Of a stretch of DNA of 64,000 bases, positions 1 through 10,770 are shown in pieces. The stretch is taken from assembly GCF_964340395.1 (NCBI RefSeq), contig NC_135550.1, positions 9,390,864 to 9,454,863 on the forward strand, in the 5' to 3' direction. The DNA comes from Glandiceps talaboti. Its lineage: Eukaryota; Hemichordata; Enteropneusta; Spengelidae. Numbering within the stretch: position 1 is the first letter of the stretch; each line of letters opens with the position of its first letter. The position numbers and the translations under genes are program-made. The notes under the pieces were generated by a model that worked only from the letters and a program-made list of their open reading frames with translations, was not told the origin of the DNA and did no database searches.

Positions 1-2819
1 AGACAGTAATATAAAAAAAAAAACCACCTGAGAAACCCCTGGGATTTTTAAACATGCATAACTCATAAAACGAATATTTAAATTTCTCAATTTTTTTTTG
101 CTTTCGAAATTTGTGGAAAATATAATGTGTCTGACATCAGACCTGTCCGTATGACATTTTGAGAGAGTTGTATGTTACTGTTTAGATCAAAATATTGGCG
201 TTGTTAACATCATAAATTATAAACGGCCATGTGTGTGTTTCTTGCTTCTCACGGAAGACAATTATTTCAAGAATCCTAACTTGTATAATCCTAACTTGCA
301 ACGTAAAAAGACTAAACTTTTTAAGGTTCATTTTTCTACGTTTTTTGTAAGTCTCGTAGAATACAATACTACATAATGATGTCCAAGTCTGGCTAAAAAA
401 CGAGTAGGTTCCGTGACTGTCAGTGACCATAAAAAAGTAAAGTTTCTAACCATATTTGTATGTTGTGCCCTACTTTTTGTCTGTCCTATAGTTCTACATT
501 ACTGTGTCGACCCATAAGCTTACATTGTACACAAGCAATTCGTTTGGTAGATTTAACATATTTCATATACTATGATGACCAAAGCTGTTCATCAACGTGT
601 CTATTGGATTGAATGAATTACAAAAGTTACCGAGAGATCAGCCGTGACTATGGAATTCGTCATTCCGATGAGGATCGTCGACCAACACAGTTTGAAATTA
701 AGTCTATTTACTAGTAAAAATGAACTGCATGTATGTTATAATGTTCGTAATGCATACAATGTGATATTTGGATATAATACCTTACATTCTAAGCTAAGCA
801 ATGTTGTATGTTGTTCACAGAAGCATTTTACTAATAATTTGGTGGTAGTATTAATTATAATAATCATTTGGCCTTCTTGTGTTGTGCTGTTCAGGCCCGT
901 GTGCAGGTCGTCTCAAGAATGTTTGAAATCCAAATACTGACCTAGTCTATCTAATACCCATACATGATACATATGCTCTGTACCACCATACATGTTAGAT
1001 ATGTGAATCGTTCGAGAATAGTGTGTGTCATTGTAACGACCTATTAACATGATATGTTGTGATATTTATACTTTGAACTTGGAGACTAGACAACACATAT
1101 CAGAACAATCCTAGATAGCAAGGTAACTGACTGATACTTCGTTAGTGTGTGGAAGGGGTAGGGGTAGTTAGGGTAGGGGCGTTCTTTATCGATATGAGTA
1201 ATAAGCATACATATCAACACAGTTGATGTTTTTACGACACCTTCTTTCCCAGGTGCTCTTTTCCATAAAAGTTATGTCTCGTTTTACATCATTTTTAGTG
1301 TTCATCTCAACGGAACACTTTATTTCTACTAGCAATTTATTTCCGCTCAAGATCGAATATATATGATAAAATTTTCTAGTTCCTAAATTAGAATCATCTT
1401 TTTTTTTTAGAAATGATAATGGTATAATATTATAACAACGGGACAAAGAAGACGTCGATTAAATTGAAATGCACCAAGGCAACTCTATTTGTCAACACAT
1501 TTTTGTCAACCTGTATAATGTAGATAAATATCATTTCCGAGCCGAAAAAAAAATTTCCGGTTACCCGACCCCACCTAGTTTTTCACGCCAACCCTAAACT
1601 TTTTTCAGCGTATTCAAGAAAGAAAAAAAAATAAAATCGCGAAAATTGTGAAGTCTCGTAAGAAATAGTGGATGCGGAAACTGACATCAACTTAAAAAAA
1701 TATAAAAATGTTCTTCCAATCTGTAATGGCTGTACTTCTGATGAGAAGAAACCAATAAGACAGAGATCAAATGGAAATCAACAGAAAATATAACTACCTG
1801 GACTAGACACTCACATATGAAAAAAAAATATATAAAAAATAAAATAAAAAATCTACCTACCCCATCTATTCTAAAATTGAGCGTAATCGGAACAACACAA
1901 TTTTTGTTTGTTAGGTCTTAAATACATGTGAAGTTTAGATACGCCAAAAAAAATTACAGAGAAACAAATTATTTATAAAGATATTTTGTTCGGGCGTTTA
2001 GTACTAGTTTCGCCGTCGTTCCATGCGAGAAGATCCGCTGTCACAGTAGCAGAAATCCGCAAGAGAAAAATATAGATCACGTATTAAAGTTAAAGAAACA
2101 GACAACTGTGACCGCATAAATTAACACCTCTTGAAGGTTGTGATCCGATTTGAAAAGCACAAAGTAATCTAGTCAGGAACTCTCATCTTAGCGGAATGAC
2201 CCGGAGGCTTTACACCTTTGTCGTTTGTGTGTTACTGCATGATATAAGTCGGATTAAATTTGTCACTTCGCTGAATTCTTGACGCTGTTGTAGCTTTACA
2301 GTGTAATTATACAGTAAATCAAACGTACCAGATGATTATCTAGACCTCACTGGTTGACTACAATAAACAGTTTTTCTTGTATCCGTTGGCAACCTATCCT
2401 ATTCTAAAAAAAATATCAAAATGGACGTGAATAACCCTTTTTGCAACTTGTTCTCTGACTCAGGTCGGAGCCATATTATAATATATTATCATTGTCATGG
2501 TCATAATCATTTATTCATAGACATTGATTTCGTATCAGTAAATTTTCTGTTCGAACACACACAACTTGGCTTGCGTGATATTATTCCCAAGTCGTCCAGC
2601 GAAGAAAACTACGAGCGACCTATTAAAGGGGCCTAGTCACGACGAGTTGCTAGACGAGGAGTGACAAATACTTAGGTTACCAATATTTTATGCTGAATGA
2701 AGAAAATATTGGGGAATAATATAATTATGAAAGTAGGGAATAATAAAAATTATGAAAGTAGGGAAAAATAATTGCGATTTGGAACGTTGAGGTTCATATT
2801 CCAAGCACCGCAGAACCAG

Positions 2820-2880
2820 TGACGTAGACACGGGTTGTCATGACGTAAAACGACTAGGTATATATAAGCCATATTTTTGT
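2820..2880 (+). promoter_or_regulatory. Possible core promoter with two CRE half-sites and TATA-like box
   Basis: TGACGTAG and TGACGTAA lie 15-40 bp upstream of TATATATAAG. The spacing is promoter-like, but no gene follows that I can recognise. Confidence 0.25.
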
Positions 2881-4086
2881 TCGCACACGTACTTGTGACT
2901 TACAAACAAATACATGAGACAATGTATTTAGAGCGTTCAGTAAATTTGCATATACTTAGCCCAAACTTACGATGTCTTCCCACGTCCTTGGTAAATCAAT
3001 ACTAATTATCCGAAAGACAATTACTAAGTACTAAGTTCATGACTGTGCAGTTCAAGGAAATATTACATCGATTTTACCTCGATTCTGTGTTAGACAAACA
3101 AACATGATAACTAGCTGACGTACAACTGAACATCGAGTAATTAAAAGAAGAAACACCCATCAAGCACGCAATGACGACTCGAAGGCAGACTTGATCGGGC
3201 TATACTATATTATATGACCGATACATTTATTTCTTTTTTGCAGAAAACTGGCTGTTATTTTAACGACTGTGAATTTTTTGTGGTTAAATATATATTTTTT
3301 CATCATCCAAATCGGCTCTGATAAGTTTACTTTAATACAAGTTACAAAACTAGAAACGTATTTTTAAAAAAAAATTGGTGTACATTGAGCGGCTTTACCC
3401 CAGCCGTTTATAAACGCTATAGTTAACGAAATTTGGTCGTCAGGAAATTAGGGAATACTCGGAATTGGTGACGCAACTTTTATAGCCTTTGTCTGCGTTT
3501 TTTTGTCTCAAAAAGTTTACATCTATAATTATTTGAAGTCAGTGTACATCAAGAAACATAATTGTTTTTATTTTTTTTACAATTAAAAATATTCTTCACG
3601 CGATAAGACAAATTTAACCCCGTGTGGTATTTTTTTTTCTAAATTGACTTAAATTGTCGATGATCTTGAGATTTTGCTTAGAAATTAATGAAAATGTTTG
3701 ATATGAAATATTGAATACATAATTTTCTCAAATTTTAGATTGAATGGTTTCAAATATTGCTGAGTAACGCTGTGTAAACTATGCTATGCTGTAAGCTCAT
3801 ATATACGCCATATGTGTTCGTGGCACCAACGTCAAAACAGACTATGCCAGTTTGAATTCCTGTATTTGCAAATCTTTTGGGGAAAAGATCAATAACAGAT
3901 AAAATCCTACCGGAAAATTCTGCCAAATTTCTTGAAAATAACCGCAACACCTGCTGGCGGTTATATGGACGTCAGTACGAAATAACCAAATCGATAGGCC
4001 AAGCAACCGTTCGACACTAACATACCCAGTACGCTGCTAGTGCGTGTTTGTGTAGGGAGATTCTACATGCAGTAAATTGCCGTCTG

Positions 4087-4094
4087 TGACGTCA
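4087..4094. promoter_or_regulatory. Perfect CRE octamer
   Basis: TGACGTCA palindrome. Followed about 35 bp later by GTTGCCATGGCG, an X-box-like half-palindrome. No adjacent gene identified. Confidence 0.3.
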
Positions 4095-4964
4095 TTCCCC
4101 AGTAAGAGATGGAGCGACCCCTGGTTGCCATGGCGTGTGCCTAAACATGATATAAACACACGGATCACCGCATGATTTCACAGAAACTCGTCAATCCCGT
4201 TCACGTGACGTTTTGACAGGCCGCTTTTCTACTCGACGTTCTATTGATAACCCAAGATAATTACCATCGCACACACGTTCACCGACTTGTTTGCTTCGAG
4301 GACTTCGAGGTCATGGCGAGTTTTCACTTTTAGTAAAAGGTTGGAAGGTATTACAGTAATTCATGAATGCTAATATTTCCAGTTCGATTGACAAATTAAA
4401 ATCAAGCTGTAGTCCACACCTTCACTGATATTTTCCTTACACAAGTTATAACTTGATTGTGAACTTGATCATGAATGCAAGACGATGGGAGAATGAATAA
4501 ACGAATTCGAAGTCTGTTTTTAGAAATAATGTATGTAAAAGTACATCAGAAAGCAAGCTGATCACATTGGTATCCATTCATTCTATTTCTGTATATATGT
4601 GTATCACACGGGAAAGTGAAATTTACAACCGAAATATGGTGTCTGTTACAATATATAGCTTTCCATTGCACTAGAAAACATATCAATTAATTCTTCGTTT
4701 TATGAATATGATGAATAATGAAACGTACACAATATAGTTGTATGAATTAGTAGAGCTCCCTTTGTCATAAGTGAAATGTACAATAGAACATTTAGCCAGT
4801 TTGAGTATGCTACAGCATCAACATACATGTCGATTGCACCAGTTTAACTTGGTTGTCAGGTGTGTCCAGTGAGTATCAAAACAGTTCTAAATAAACAACT
4901 AGAGAACGACGAGATCTGAGAGTTCCGGGTGAATACAAAAGACGTCAGTACCCTAAAAATAACC

Positions 4965-4997
4965 TCAGACCACTATAGAGACTCTATAGTGGTCTGA
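4965..4997. repeat. Perfect 16-bp inverted repeat, 1-nt spacer
   Basis: TCAGACCACTATAGAG, one A, then the exact complement. A single-stranded copy would fold into a perfect hairpin. Confidence 0.95.
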
Positions 4998-5226
4998 TAA
5001 ATAACTATCGGATGATACGGGTAATAGACATAACAATGGCATAGTTGGAGTTTATACCCCTGTGGCTGTGAACGCACTGTTGACTGTTTTCGTGGCGCTG
5101 CGCTATTCATAACTGTCCATAAATTACATGTACATGAGCGACGAAGCAAATCTTGTTTTAGTTTGAAAAGTCTAAAGTATATTGCAAAGTCATTTCATCG
5201 ACGTGTTTTGCCCATAAATCATGCTA

Positions 5227-5402
5227 CACATACATACGCACGCACGCATGCACGCACAAACACATACATACATACATACATACATACATACATACATACA
5301 TACATACATACATACATACATACATACGCGCATATACACACAGACACATACATACACAGACACAGACACACACGTACGTACACGTGTGTGTGTGTGTGTG
5401 TA

Positions 5403-5439
<37 letters not shown>

Positions 5440-5463
5440 GCGTGCGCGCGCTCGCGCGCGCCC
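5227..5463. repeat. Compound microsatellite (CATA)n, (CA)n, (TG)n, CG-rich end
   Basis: A purely repetitive tract with about 65 bp of CATA, a CAGACA-rich part, then about 50 bp of TG ending in a GCGCGC run. ORFs here on both strands are repeat artefacts. Confidence 0.98.
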
Positions 5464-6898
5464 ACCCTTGTGGTTGAGTTGACCTATACCCTATTTCGTC
5501 CAAACCCAGAAGCCATGCACTTTCTTTTCACAGCAACCAATTATATTTCAACACATTTCCGGATATATTTCTTTTCTACTTGTTTCTGTCAGTGTATGAT
5601 TTACATGATTCCGGTGAAAGGGGTTTTTATTCTTGAATAGAAACAACCTTGAATTGGCAACCACAAGCTTCCAGTGCACGTATGTTGGTTTGATAAGAGT
5701 GCCTTTATCAACCAAACTGAAGGGGAAATTAAAGATTTTGTATTGTGTGGTTATATACGAGTTCTTTATTTCTATATATTTATATAATATATTTTGTTAA
5801 AATACAAGAAAATTAGATTTTTTTGTCGCAATGTGGATATGTTGTCGACCAAACATAACCGACGAATGACCCTGAGCAATTTGAATATGATAATTTGAAA
5901 TAGACATGCGTCCGAGAAGTGTGTTAATTATGATAGAGCATTGTGCTCGCGAAGGTCGAGGCCTGTCAGCTATTAAAAATGCAAAGCGTTTTGGAAGCGT
6001 CCCAATTACTTGAAATGAGTTCAAGTCGTTTTCAATCATATATATTCATTTGCATAACAATGTGAACTTGATTGACAAGTTTACGAACAAATAAGGTTAT
6101 CTTATTAATGCTTGATCTCATCATATCCAAAGTCATTAAAAAAAAGTTCACGTACGGAGTTCAGTAGTGTAATATGATTTTCGGGGGATAACCGGATTAC
6201 TAATTTCATTTCTAAAGTCATAATGGATTTATTGCAAATGAATCAGCGAAAGTCGTTCAACTCAAAAGTGCCAAAAATGTGATTAATTCGATTGCGTGCA
6301 AATTAGAAGTTATAGCGTAATATGCTTTGATATAAACTATACGTCATGACGTCACATTACGCAGTCGAACCTTTTGAAGCTAGTGTGTTTATTGAGGGAT
6401 ATTCGTAAGAAATCCAATCAAAGGCGATGGTAAATCTGAATGAATGGCAGGCAAATACTCAGAATGACTCGCATTGACTGTTGAAGAGATAACTCAGCTA
6501 TTCTACGCTACACAGCTTGCGATGTGTGATTGCACTCAATGTCAAATCGATGTACTCAGGGTATGTTGATTGGCAACCATGGAAACGAACAGTCATGTAA
6601 ACATTGTCGTTGTCACGCGTGTCAATGTCAAGATGCCGTGTGTCGTCATTATCACGTCACTAGAAGCTTTCGTTGCATATTTAAATATAAAAGGAAAGAT
6701 AGAGTGTTCATACATTTCTTGTTTATTTAACACTTATCATGTATATAGGTTGTTGCACACATTAATATATTGTGATTTGTATAACTTCTATAATATCATT
6801 TAGTACACAACTTATAAAAATCATAATTTGTATTGCAGTCTATCTGAGGTAGAAATATATAAATGTTGAAATCTATTATACCCACCATGAATGTTCAC
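5464..6898. other. Intergenic, no gene recognised
   Basis: No conserved ORF. Contains a CRE octamer at 6347-6354, next to another ACGTCA, and at about 6570 a GGCAACCATGGAAAC sequence resembling part of an RFX X-box. Confidence 0.45.
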
Positions 6899-7008
6899 AT
6901 ACATACATACATACATACATACATACATACATACATACATACATACATACATACATACATGCATGCATGCATGCATGACATACACACACACACACATACA
7001 TACATACA

Positions 7009-7038
<30 letters not shown>
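6899..7038. repeat. (CATA)n microsatellite, left flank of the retroelement
   Basis: Tetranucleotide tract with a short ATGC and ACAC interruption. It runs directly into the LTR terminus at 7039; the same repeat resumes at 11201. Confidence 0.97.
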
Positions 7039-7039
<1 letters not shown>

Positions 7040-7490
7040 GTTGGGTGTCGTAGAGTGGAACGGTATAAGTATGGATAGTTCAGACGTTACACTCTAGCAC
7101 TCACACTCTCATACTCTCGTACGGGATCGTTCAGGTCCAAGTCGGGAATTAGTCACGACTGAGAAGATATTTCGGCTTGCCAGAATCACCTAACCGAGAG
7201 CTCGTCTCTCTTGAGCTCCTCTCCTGATTCTGGATGTTTTATTCTCCTCTTAAGTATACTTCGAATACAATGGAATTTACACAACGACTATATAAATAGC
7301 AAGTCACACCCTAAGATCATGCCATCATAAAAGTTATTATATACCTTTCTCTAACCAATCATGTGAATTACAGTTACATCATGTTTGCCCAGCTTCGTCA
7401 TCGCCAGTCTATTTCTGACCTATGGCCTACAATGCCGAAAAGTAGAATTTATTCCCATAATTCCGAAATACGATATTTTGGATCGTAACA
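7039..7490 (-). repeat. 3' LTR (full length, 452 bp)
   Basis: Reads TGTTACGATCC...CGACACCCAACA on the minus strand, with TG/CA termini. U3 contains an inverted CCAAT box and a TATA-like TATTTATATAG, followed by AATAAAA, so promoter and polyadenylation signals are present. A polypurine tract directly precedes it in coding sense. Confidence 0.93.
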
Positions 7491-7512
7491 CCACCCCCCG
7501 TTTTCCTAAAGG
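7491..7512 (-). other. Polypurine tract (plus-strand primer site)
   Basis: On the minus strand, AGGAAAACGGGGGGTGG ends exactly where the 3' LTR TGTTACG begins. Position and composition are those of an LTR-retrotransposon PPT, with two pyrimidine interruptions. Confidence 0.85.
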
Positions 7513-8211
7513 AGCGACCCGCGACTTCAGAACTGGAGAAACATGACGAGTGGCATAGCCAAAGCTTTCTTGTAAATTTGTTTTTGTGTTTTTCTTTGTA
7601 TAACAACTAAGTAGCACCGTTGCATAGATACAATATGTAATCGTTAATCAGGTGAAATCGTCTCAAGGAATGTTAAATACAGAGTATATAAATATATATG
7701 AGATAAATACATGTATACATAGAATAAATTACAATGTAAACCAATTATGAAATCAAAGAAGTGATCAAAATAGCATAGTAACTTTGATATATATCTTGAA
7801 TAAACATGAAAGTAAACATAGCACTTGATGTAGTCTAATATAAATATTGATTATGGAACACAGTAATTGATAGTAATTGACAGTAGTGATCAGTCCTGTA
7901 AATATATGAAAAAAATATCAAGAGAATAAAATGTCACGAACAAAAAAATCCGAAAAGACGACAGCATAAGTCGTAAAACATGATAAAAGTTCAAATGTTC
8001 GTCTCAAAACCATGCCTTCAATACCCGTAAAATAAAAGTAAATACACACAATCAAATGAAAATAATTGTAAATCATATATGCAACGGATTGTTCTACAAA
8101 AGTACAGTAAAATATAGCATCCTGCAATTAGAATGCAAGTCAAGTCCGTAGTCAAAAATCGTAGTCAATATCCAAAAAGAAATCCAAAATTCAATGTCAG
8201 CGAAGCAAGAC
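7513..8211. other. Retroelement untranslated region between envelope-like ORFs and PPT
   Basis: About 700 bp, AT-rich, no ORF of note on the minus strand. It is probably the element's 3' untranslated region. Nothing else recognised. Confidence 0.5.
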
Positions 8212-8454
8212 CTAAAATAATGACCATGAGGGAGTATCGTCTTCAGGGGAGGCCGCAACACTAGCAGGGCGAATAAGGGGCGTGTCGGGGATGTCTGAAT
8301 GAACATCGGCTACCACTACGCTGCTATTCGCATTCACTGCAAGCAAACTATCTTCGCTAAGCGGCTCTATAATAATTTCGCGCATATCTAAACAATCGCT
8401 ATCAGCCTGTGTACCAAAGTCAGTTTGACACCCCTTAGAATTAGTCAAGAACAA
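8212..8454 (-). CDS. Small acidic ORF downstream of the envelope-like ORF
   Basis: 80 codons in a different frame from the preceding ORF, starting 11 bp after it. Acidic, no membrane segment, no domain recognised. The frame is open for some codons upstream of the first Met, so it could be a frameshifted cytoplasmic tail of the envelope-like protein or a small accessory ORF. Function unknown. Confidence 0.35.
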   Translation of the reverse strand: MFLTNSKGCQTDFGTQADSDCLDMREIIIEPLSEDSLLAVNANSSVVVADVHSDIPDTPLIRPASVAASPEDDTPSWSLF

Positions 8455-8465
8455 AAGTTTTGCGT

Positions 8466-9149
8466 CTATGTAGGTACTTTAACTGGACAAAAACATTTCT
8501 TCCAAAATCTAAAACATTTAAAGCTACACTTATAACACAATACGACAATCAGTCCCAGTCCAACTACCGCAATAGCATTAAGTAGGATATCGCTGGTTCC
8601 GCCGCTAACAACAGTGCCGGCTTCTGTCGTCAACACGGAGCCAACTGAATCCCACGGTATATTTTGTGCACGTATAGGACTGGCACTCAGAATCGCAAGA
8701 GTTATAGAAAGCTGTCTAACCCTAAAAAATAAGTATATCACAGCTGAAATGGTTATAACGTTGAAGATGACACCTACATATCCTGGTATATCGAACCAAT
8801 CAAACCAAGAATCACCCTTAACTAAGGTACTATCCACATAATTACTAAATTCATCCATGGGAGTTAAGTATATATCGGAATGGTTTCTCAATACCTGTGA
8901 AACCCTATTCAATTCCAATTTTAATCTACTATCCCTGAACAAAGACTTATTCCAACTTTCTGTGAACAACTTAACTTGAGGTAGTTGCATAGTTAGAGTG
9001 TCATTGAAAGTATAGTCAAACAGTGCCGTGTCAAATTCCTTGTTATACAACGTAGATAAAACAGGAACATTCAAAATATGTTCATAAGTAATCGTCTTAT
9101 TAGGCTGGCAATTAGCATCTAGCGACTCAAAATAATAATAAGTGGACAT
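8466..9149 (-). CDS. Envelope-like protein (C-terminal part) of the LTR retroelement
   Basis: 227 codons, 97 bp downstream of the integrase stop, in the usual env position of gypsy-type elements. Four N-glycosylation sequons (about residues 17, 49, 67, 89) lie before a hydrophobic segment at about 122-142. A second hydrophobic segment at about 188-206 is followed by a Cys/Lys-rich tail (CYKCSFKCF, KKCFCP). This is the layout of a membrane glycoprotein ending in a transmembrane anchor. It is short compared with typical env ORFs (400-600 residues) and has no visible signal peptide at the first Met, so the N-terminal surface part may be missing or spliced from elsewhere. Identification rests on position and topology, not on a recognised fusion motif. 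Confidence 0.6.
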   Translation of the reverse strand: MSTYYYFESLDANCQPNKTITYEHILNVPVLSTLYNKEFDTALFDYTFNDTLTMQLPQVKLFTESWNKSLFRDSRLKLELNRVSQVLRNHSDIYLTPMDEFSNYVDSTLVKGDSWFDWFDIPGYVGVIFNVITISAVIYLFFRVRQLSITLAILSASPIRAQNIPWDSVGSVLTTEAGTVVSGGTSDILLNAIAVVGLGLIVVLCYKCSFKCFRFWKKCFCPVKVPT

Positions 9150-9245
9150 GAAAATGTGTGAGCGACTTTTATAAGGCTGGTGAAAACAAATATAAATCCC
9201 TTAAACTAACCATAAAAAACGAAAGATTCTGAAGCCGCTAAGCTA

Positions 9246-10427
9246 TTAAGTAGAGCGTTGTTTACCTGTAATTACTACCGGATTATCGCGTAAAGATTTA
9301 ATCGCTTCATCGTTCAAATAAGATTCCGGTATCCATGAATTGTCTGAACTTGGATACCCCTCCCATTTCACTAAATACTCCAAAATACCGTTTTTGTGGC
9401 GTCTGCGTAAAATCTTATCAATGCGATAATATGTATCGTCCCCAGCAGGCTCGTTTTCTCCTGCTAAACTATCACTGTCATAATCAATAGGTACCCGTGA
9501 AGACGGCTTATTTCGCCTACGTCGATATCTATATCGATTATCGTTCGAGTTCCGAATCGAAGCGCTTACAGAAGCTGAGTCGCTATTTTGACTTTCTGCG
9601 CTCACAGAAGACGAGTCGCTATTTCGACTTTCTGTGCTCTCGGTTTCTGTTGATGTTGACGTGGGCGCCTGCGAACGGCGAGGGGGAACGAAACCACCCG
9701 AATTTTGTGGTGATTCCGTGTCCGTGTCTGTGTCTGTGTCACCGAGATCGACATCCGGGGTACTACCTTCTAAGGACGTAGATCGGAGCGAACCCTTCTT
9801 TAGTCTGTTATGGTGTACTAATTTAGGATATAACTTTCCTGAATGAACGTAACGCAATCGATAATTGAGTGGCGGTATGAAATCAGCAATTCGATATGGA
9901 CCCCTATAATATTTGTGAAACTTTCTAGCTCTCCCTGGTTTCACTGCTGGGTTATATAAATAAACTATATCCCCTATTGTGAATTCGTGTTGTACAGCTC
10001 TCTTGTCATAGTGCTCTTTCATTTTTTCCTGTGCGACTTTAATGTTGTCCATTGCCATCTTTATTGCAATATTTCGTTTTGATGCTAATTCTTTCAGATG
10101 AAAATTGATACTTGCCGATTTGCTAACCGCGGGAAGCAAGGTAACGTCTAGCGGTAGGCGTGGCTCCATTCCAAACAGAACCGAAAATGGCGAAACACCC
10201 GTGGAATGATGTGGCGCTACTCTATACGCGAACAAAACTGCCGCTAAGTATGAGTCCCAGTCATCTCCCCGGTCGGCAACAAACATGGAAAGCATTCCAA
10301 GTAACGTCGAATTAAACTTTTCGACGATACCCTGGGTTTGAGGCCTATATGCCGTTCCAAAACGCTTGGAAACGTAAATAGACTGGCGATGACGAAGCTG
10401 GGCAAACATGATGTAACTGTAATTCAC
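9246..10427 (-). CDS. Truncated integrase with GPY/F module and C-terminal chromodomain (Ty3/gypsy pol end)
   Basis: 393-codon ORF. Residues 1-17 are LTR antisense sequence fused across the rearrangement breakpoint at 10376; true integrase starts near residue 18. RPQTQGIVEKFN holds the third catalytic residue (Glu, about 36) of the D,D,E triad; the zinc finger and both Asp are lost. A GPY/F module (YRGPYRIADF) lies at about 174-183. A Ser/Thr/Arg-rich linker with TDTDTDT and two SESxNSDS-like repeats spans about 215-305. The chromodomain at about 333-382 (YYRIDKIL, EYLVKWEGYP, NSWIP) keeps all three aromatic-cage positions (Tyr334, Trp355, Tyr358) that in HP1-type domains bind methylated histone H3. 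Ends at RST. The fragment cannot catalyse integration. Confidence 0.93.
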   Translation of the reverse strand: MNYSYIMFAQLRHRQSIYVSKRFGTAYRPQTQGIVEKFNSTLLGMLSMFVADRGDDWDSYLAAVLFAYRVAPHHSTGVSPFSVLFGMEPRLPLDVTLLPAVSKSASINFHLKELASKRNIAIKMAMDNIKVAQEKMKEHYDKRAVQHEFTIGDIVYLYNPAVKPGRARKFHKYYRGPYRIADFIPPLNYRLRYVHSGKLYPKLVHHNRLKKGSLRSTSLEGSTPDVDLGDTDTDTDTESPQNSGGFVPPRRSQAPTSTSTETESTESRNSDSSSVSAESQNSDSASVSASIRNSNDNRYRYRRRRNKPSSRVPIDYDSDSLAGENEPAGDDTYYRIDKILRRRHKNGILEYLVKWEGYPSSDNSWIPESYLNDEAIKSLRDNPVVITGKQRST

Positions 10428-10751
10428 ATGATTGGTTAGAGAAAGGTATATAATAACTTTTATGATGGCATGATCTTAGGGTGTGACTTGCTATTTATAT
10501 AGTCGTTGTGTAAATTCCATTGTATTCGAAGTATACTTAAGAGGAGAATAAAACATCCAGAATCAGGAGAGGAGCTCAAGAGAGACGAGCTCTCGGTTAG
10601 GTGATTCTGGCAAGCCGAAATATCTTCTCAGTCGTGACTAATTCCCGACTTGGACCTGAACGATCCCGTACGAGAGTATGAGAGTGTGAGTGCTAGAGTG
10701 TAACGTCTGAACTATCCATACTTATACCGTTCCCCTCTACGACACCCAACA
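10376..10751 (+). repeat. Inverted partial LTR (R/U5 side plus part of U3)
   Basis: Same sequence as the LTR but in the opposite orientation to the flanking copies. It starts about 75 bp inside U3 at an AAATAGAC junction with integrase sequence and ends at the natural LTR end CAACA at 10751. I see about one difference near the end (CCCCTC versus CCACTC). Confidence 0.93.
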
Positions 10752-10752
10752 C

Positions 10753-10770
10753 TGGTGGAGAATCCGGGCA
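10753..10770 (+). other. 18-nt primer-binding site, tRNA-Ala-like
   Basis: TGGTGGAGAATCCGGGCA lies one base after an LTR end. Its complement ends in ATTCTCCACCA, which from memory matches the 3' end of animal tRNA-Ala(AGC) except for one base. The LTR-derived sequence resumes immediately at the 18th nucleotide. Confidence 0.8.

Larger units (their letters stand above)
1..5226. other. Intergenic, no gene recognised
   Basis: AT-rich, with short ORFs that look random. Holds a cluster of CRE-like sites with a TATA-like TATATAAG (about 2820-2875), a full CRE at 4087-4094 and a perfect hairpin at 4965-4997. No conserved exon, tRNA or transposon ORF seen. Confidence 0.5.

Noticed and set aside
644-940. 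98-codon plus-strand ORF with a hydrophobic stretch
   Set aside because: No homology recognised, no promoter or splice context; length within chance for AT-rich DNA of this size.
1140-1175. GGGTAG/TAGGG repeats resembling telomere sequence
   Set aside because: Only a few imperfect units over about 30 bp; no regular TTAGGG period.
5163-5640. Four overlapping ORFs of 90-139 codons on both strands
   Set aside because: They are translations of CATA, CA and TG microsatellite (HTYI, CVCV, YVCM runs) with no non-repeat domain.
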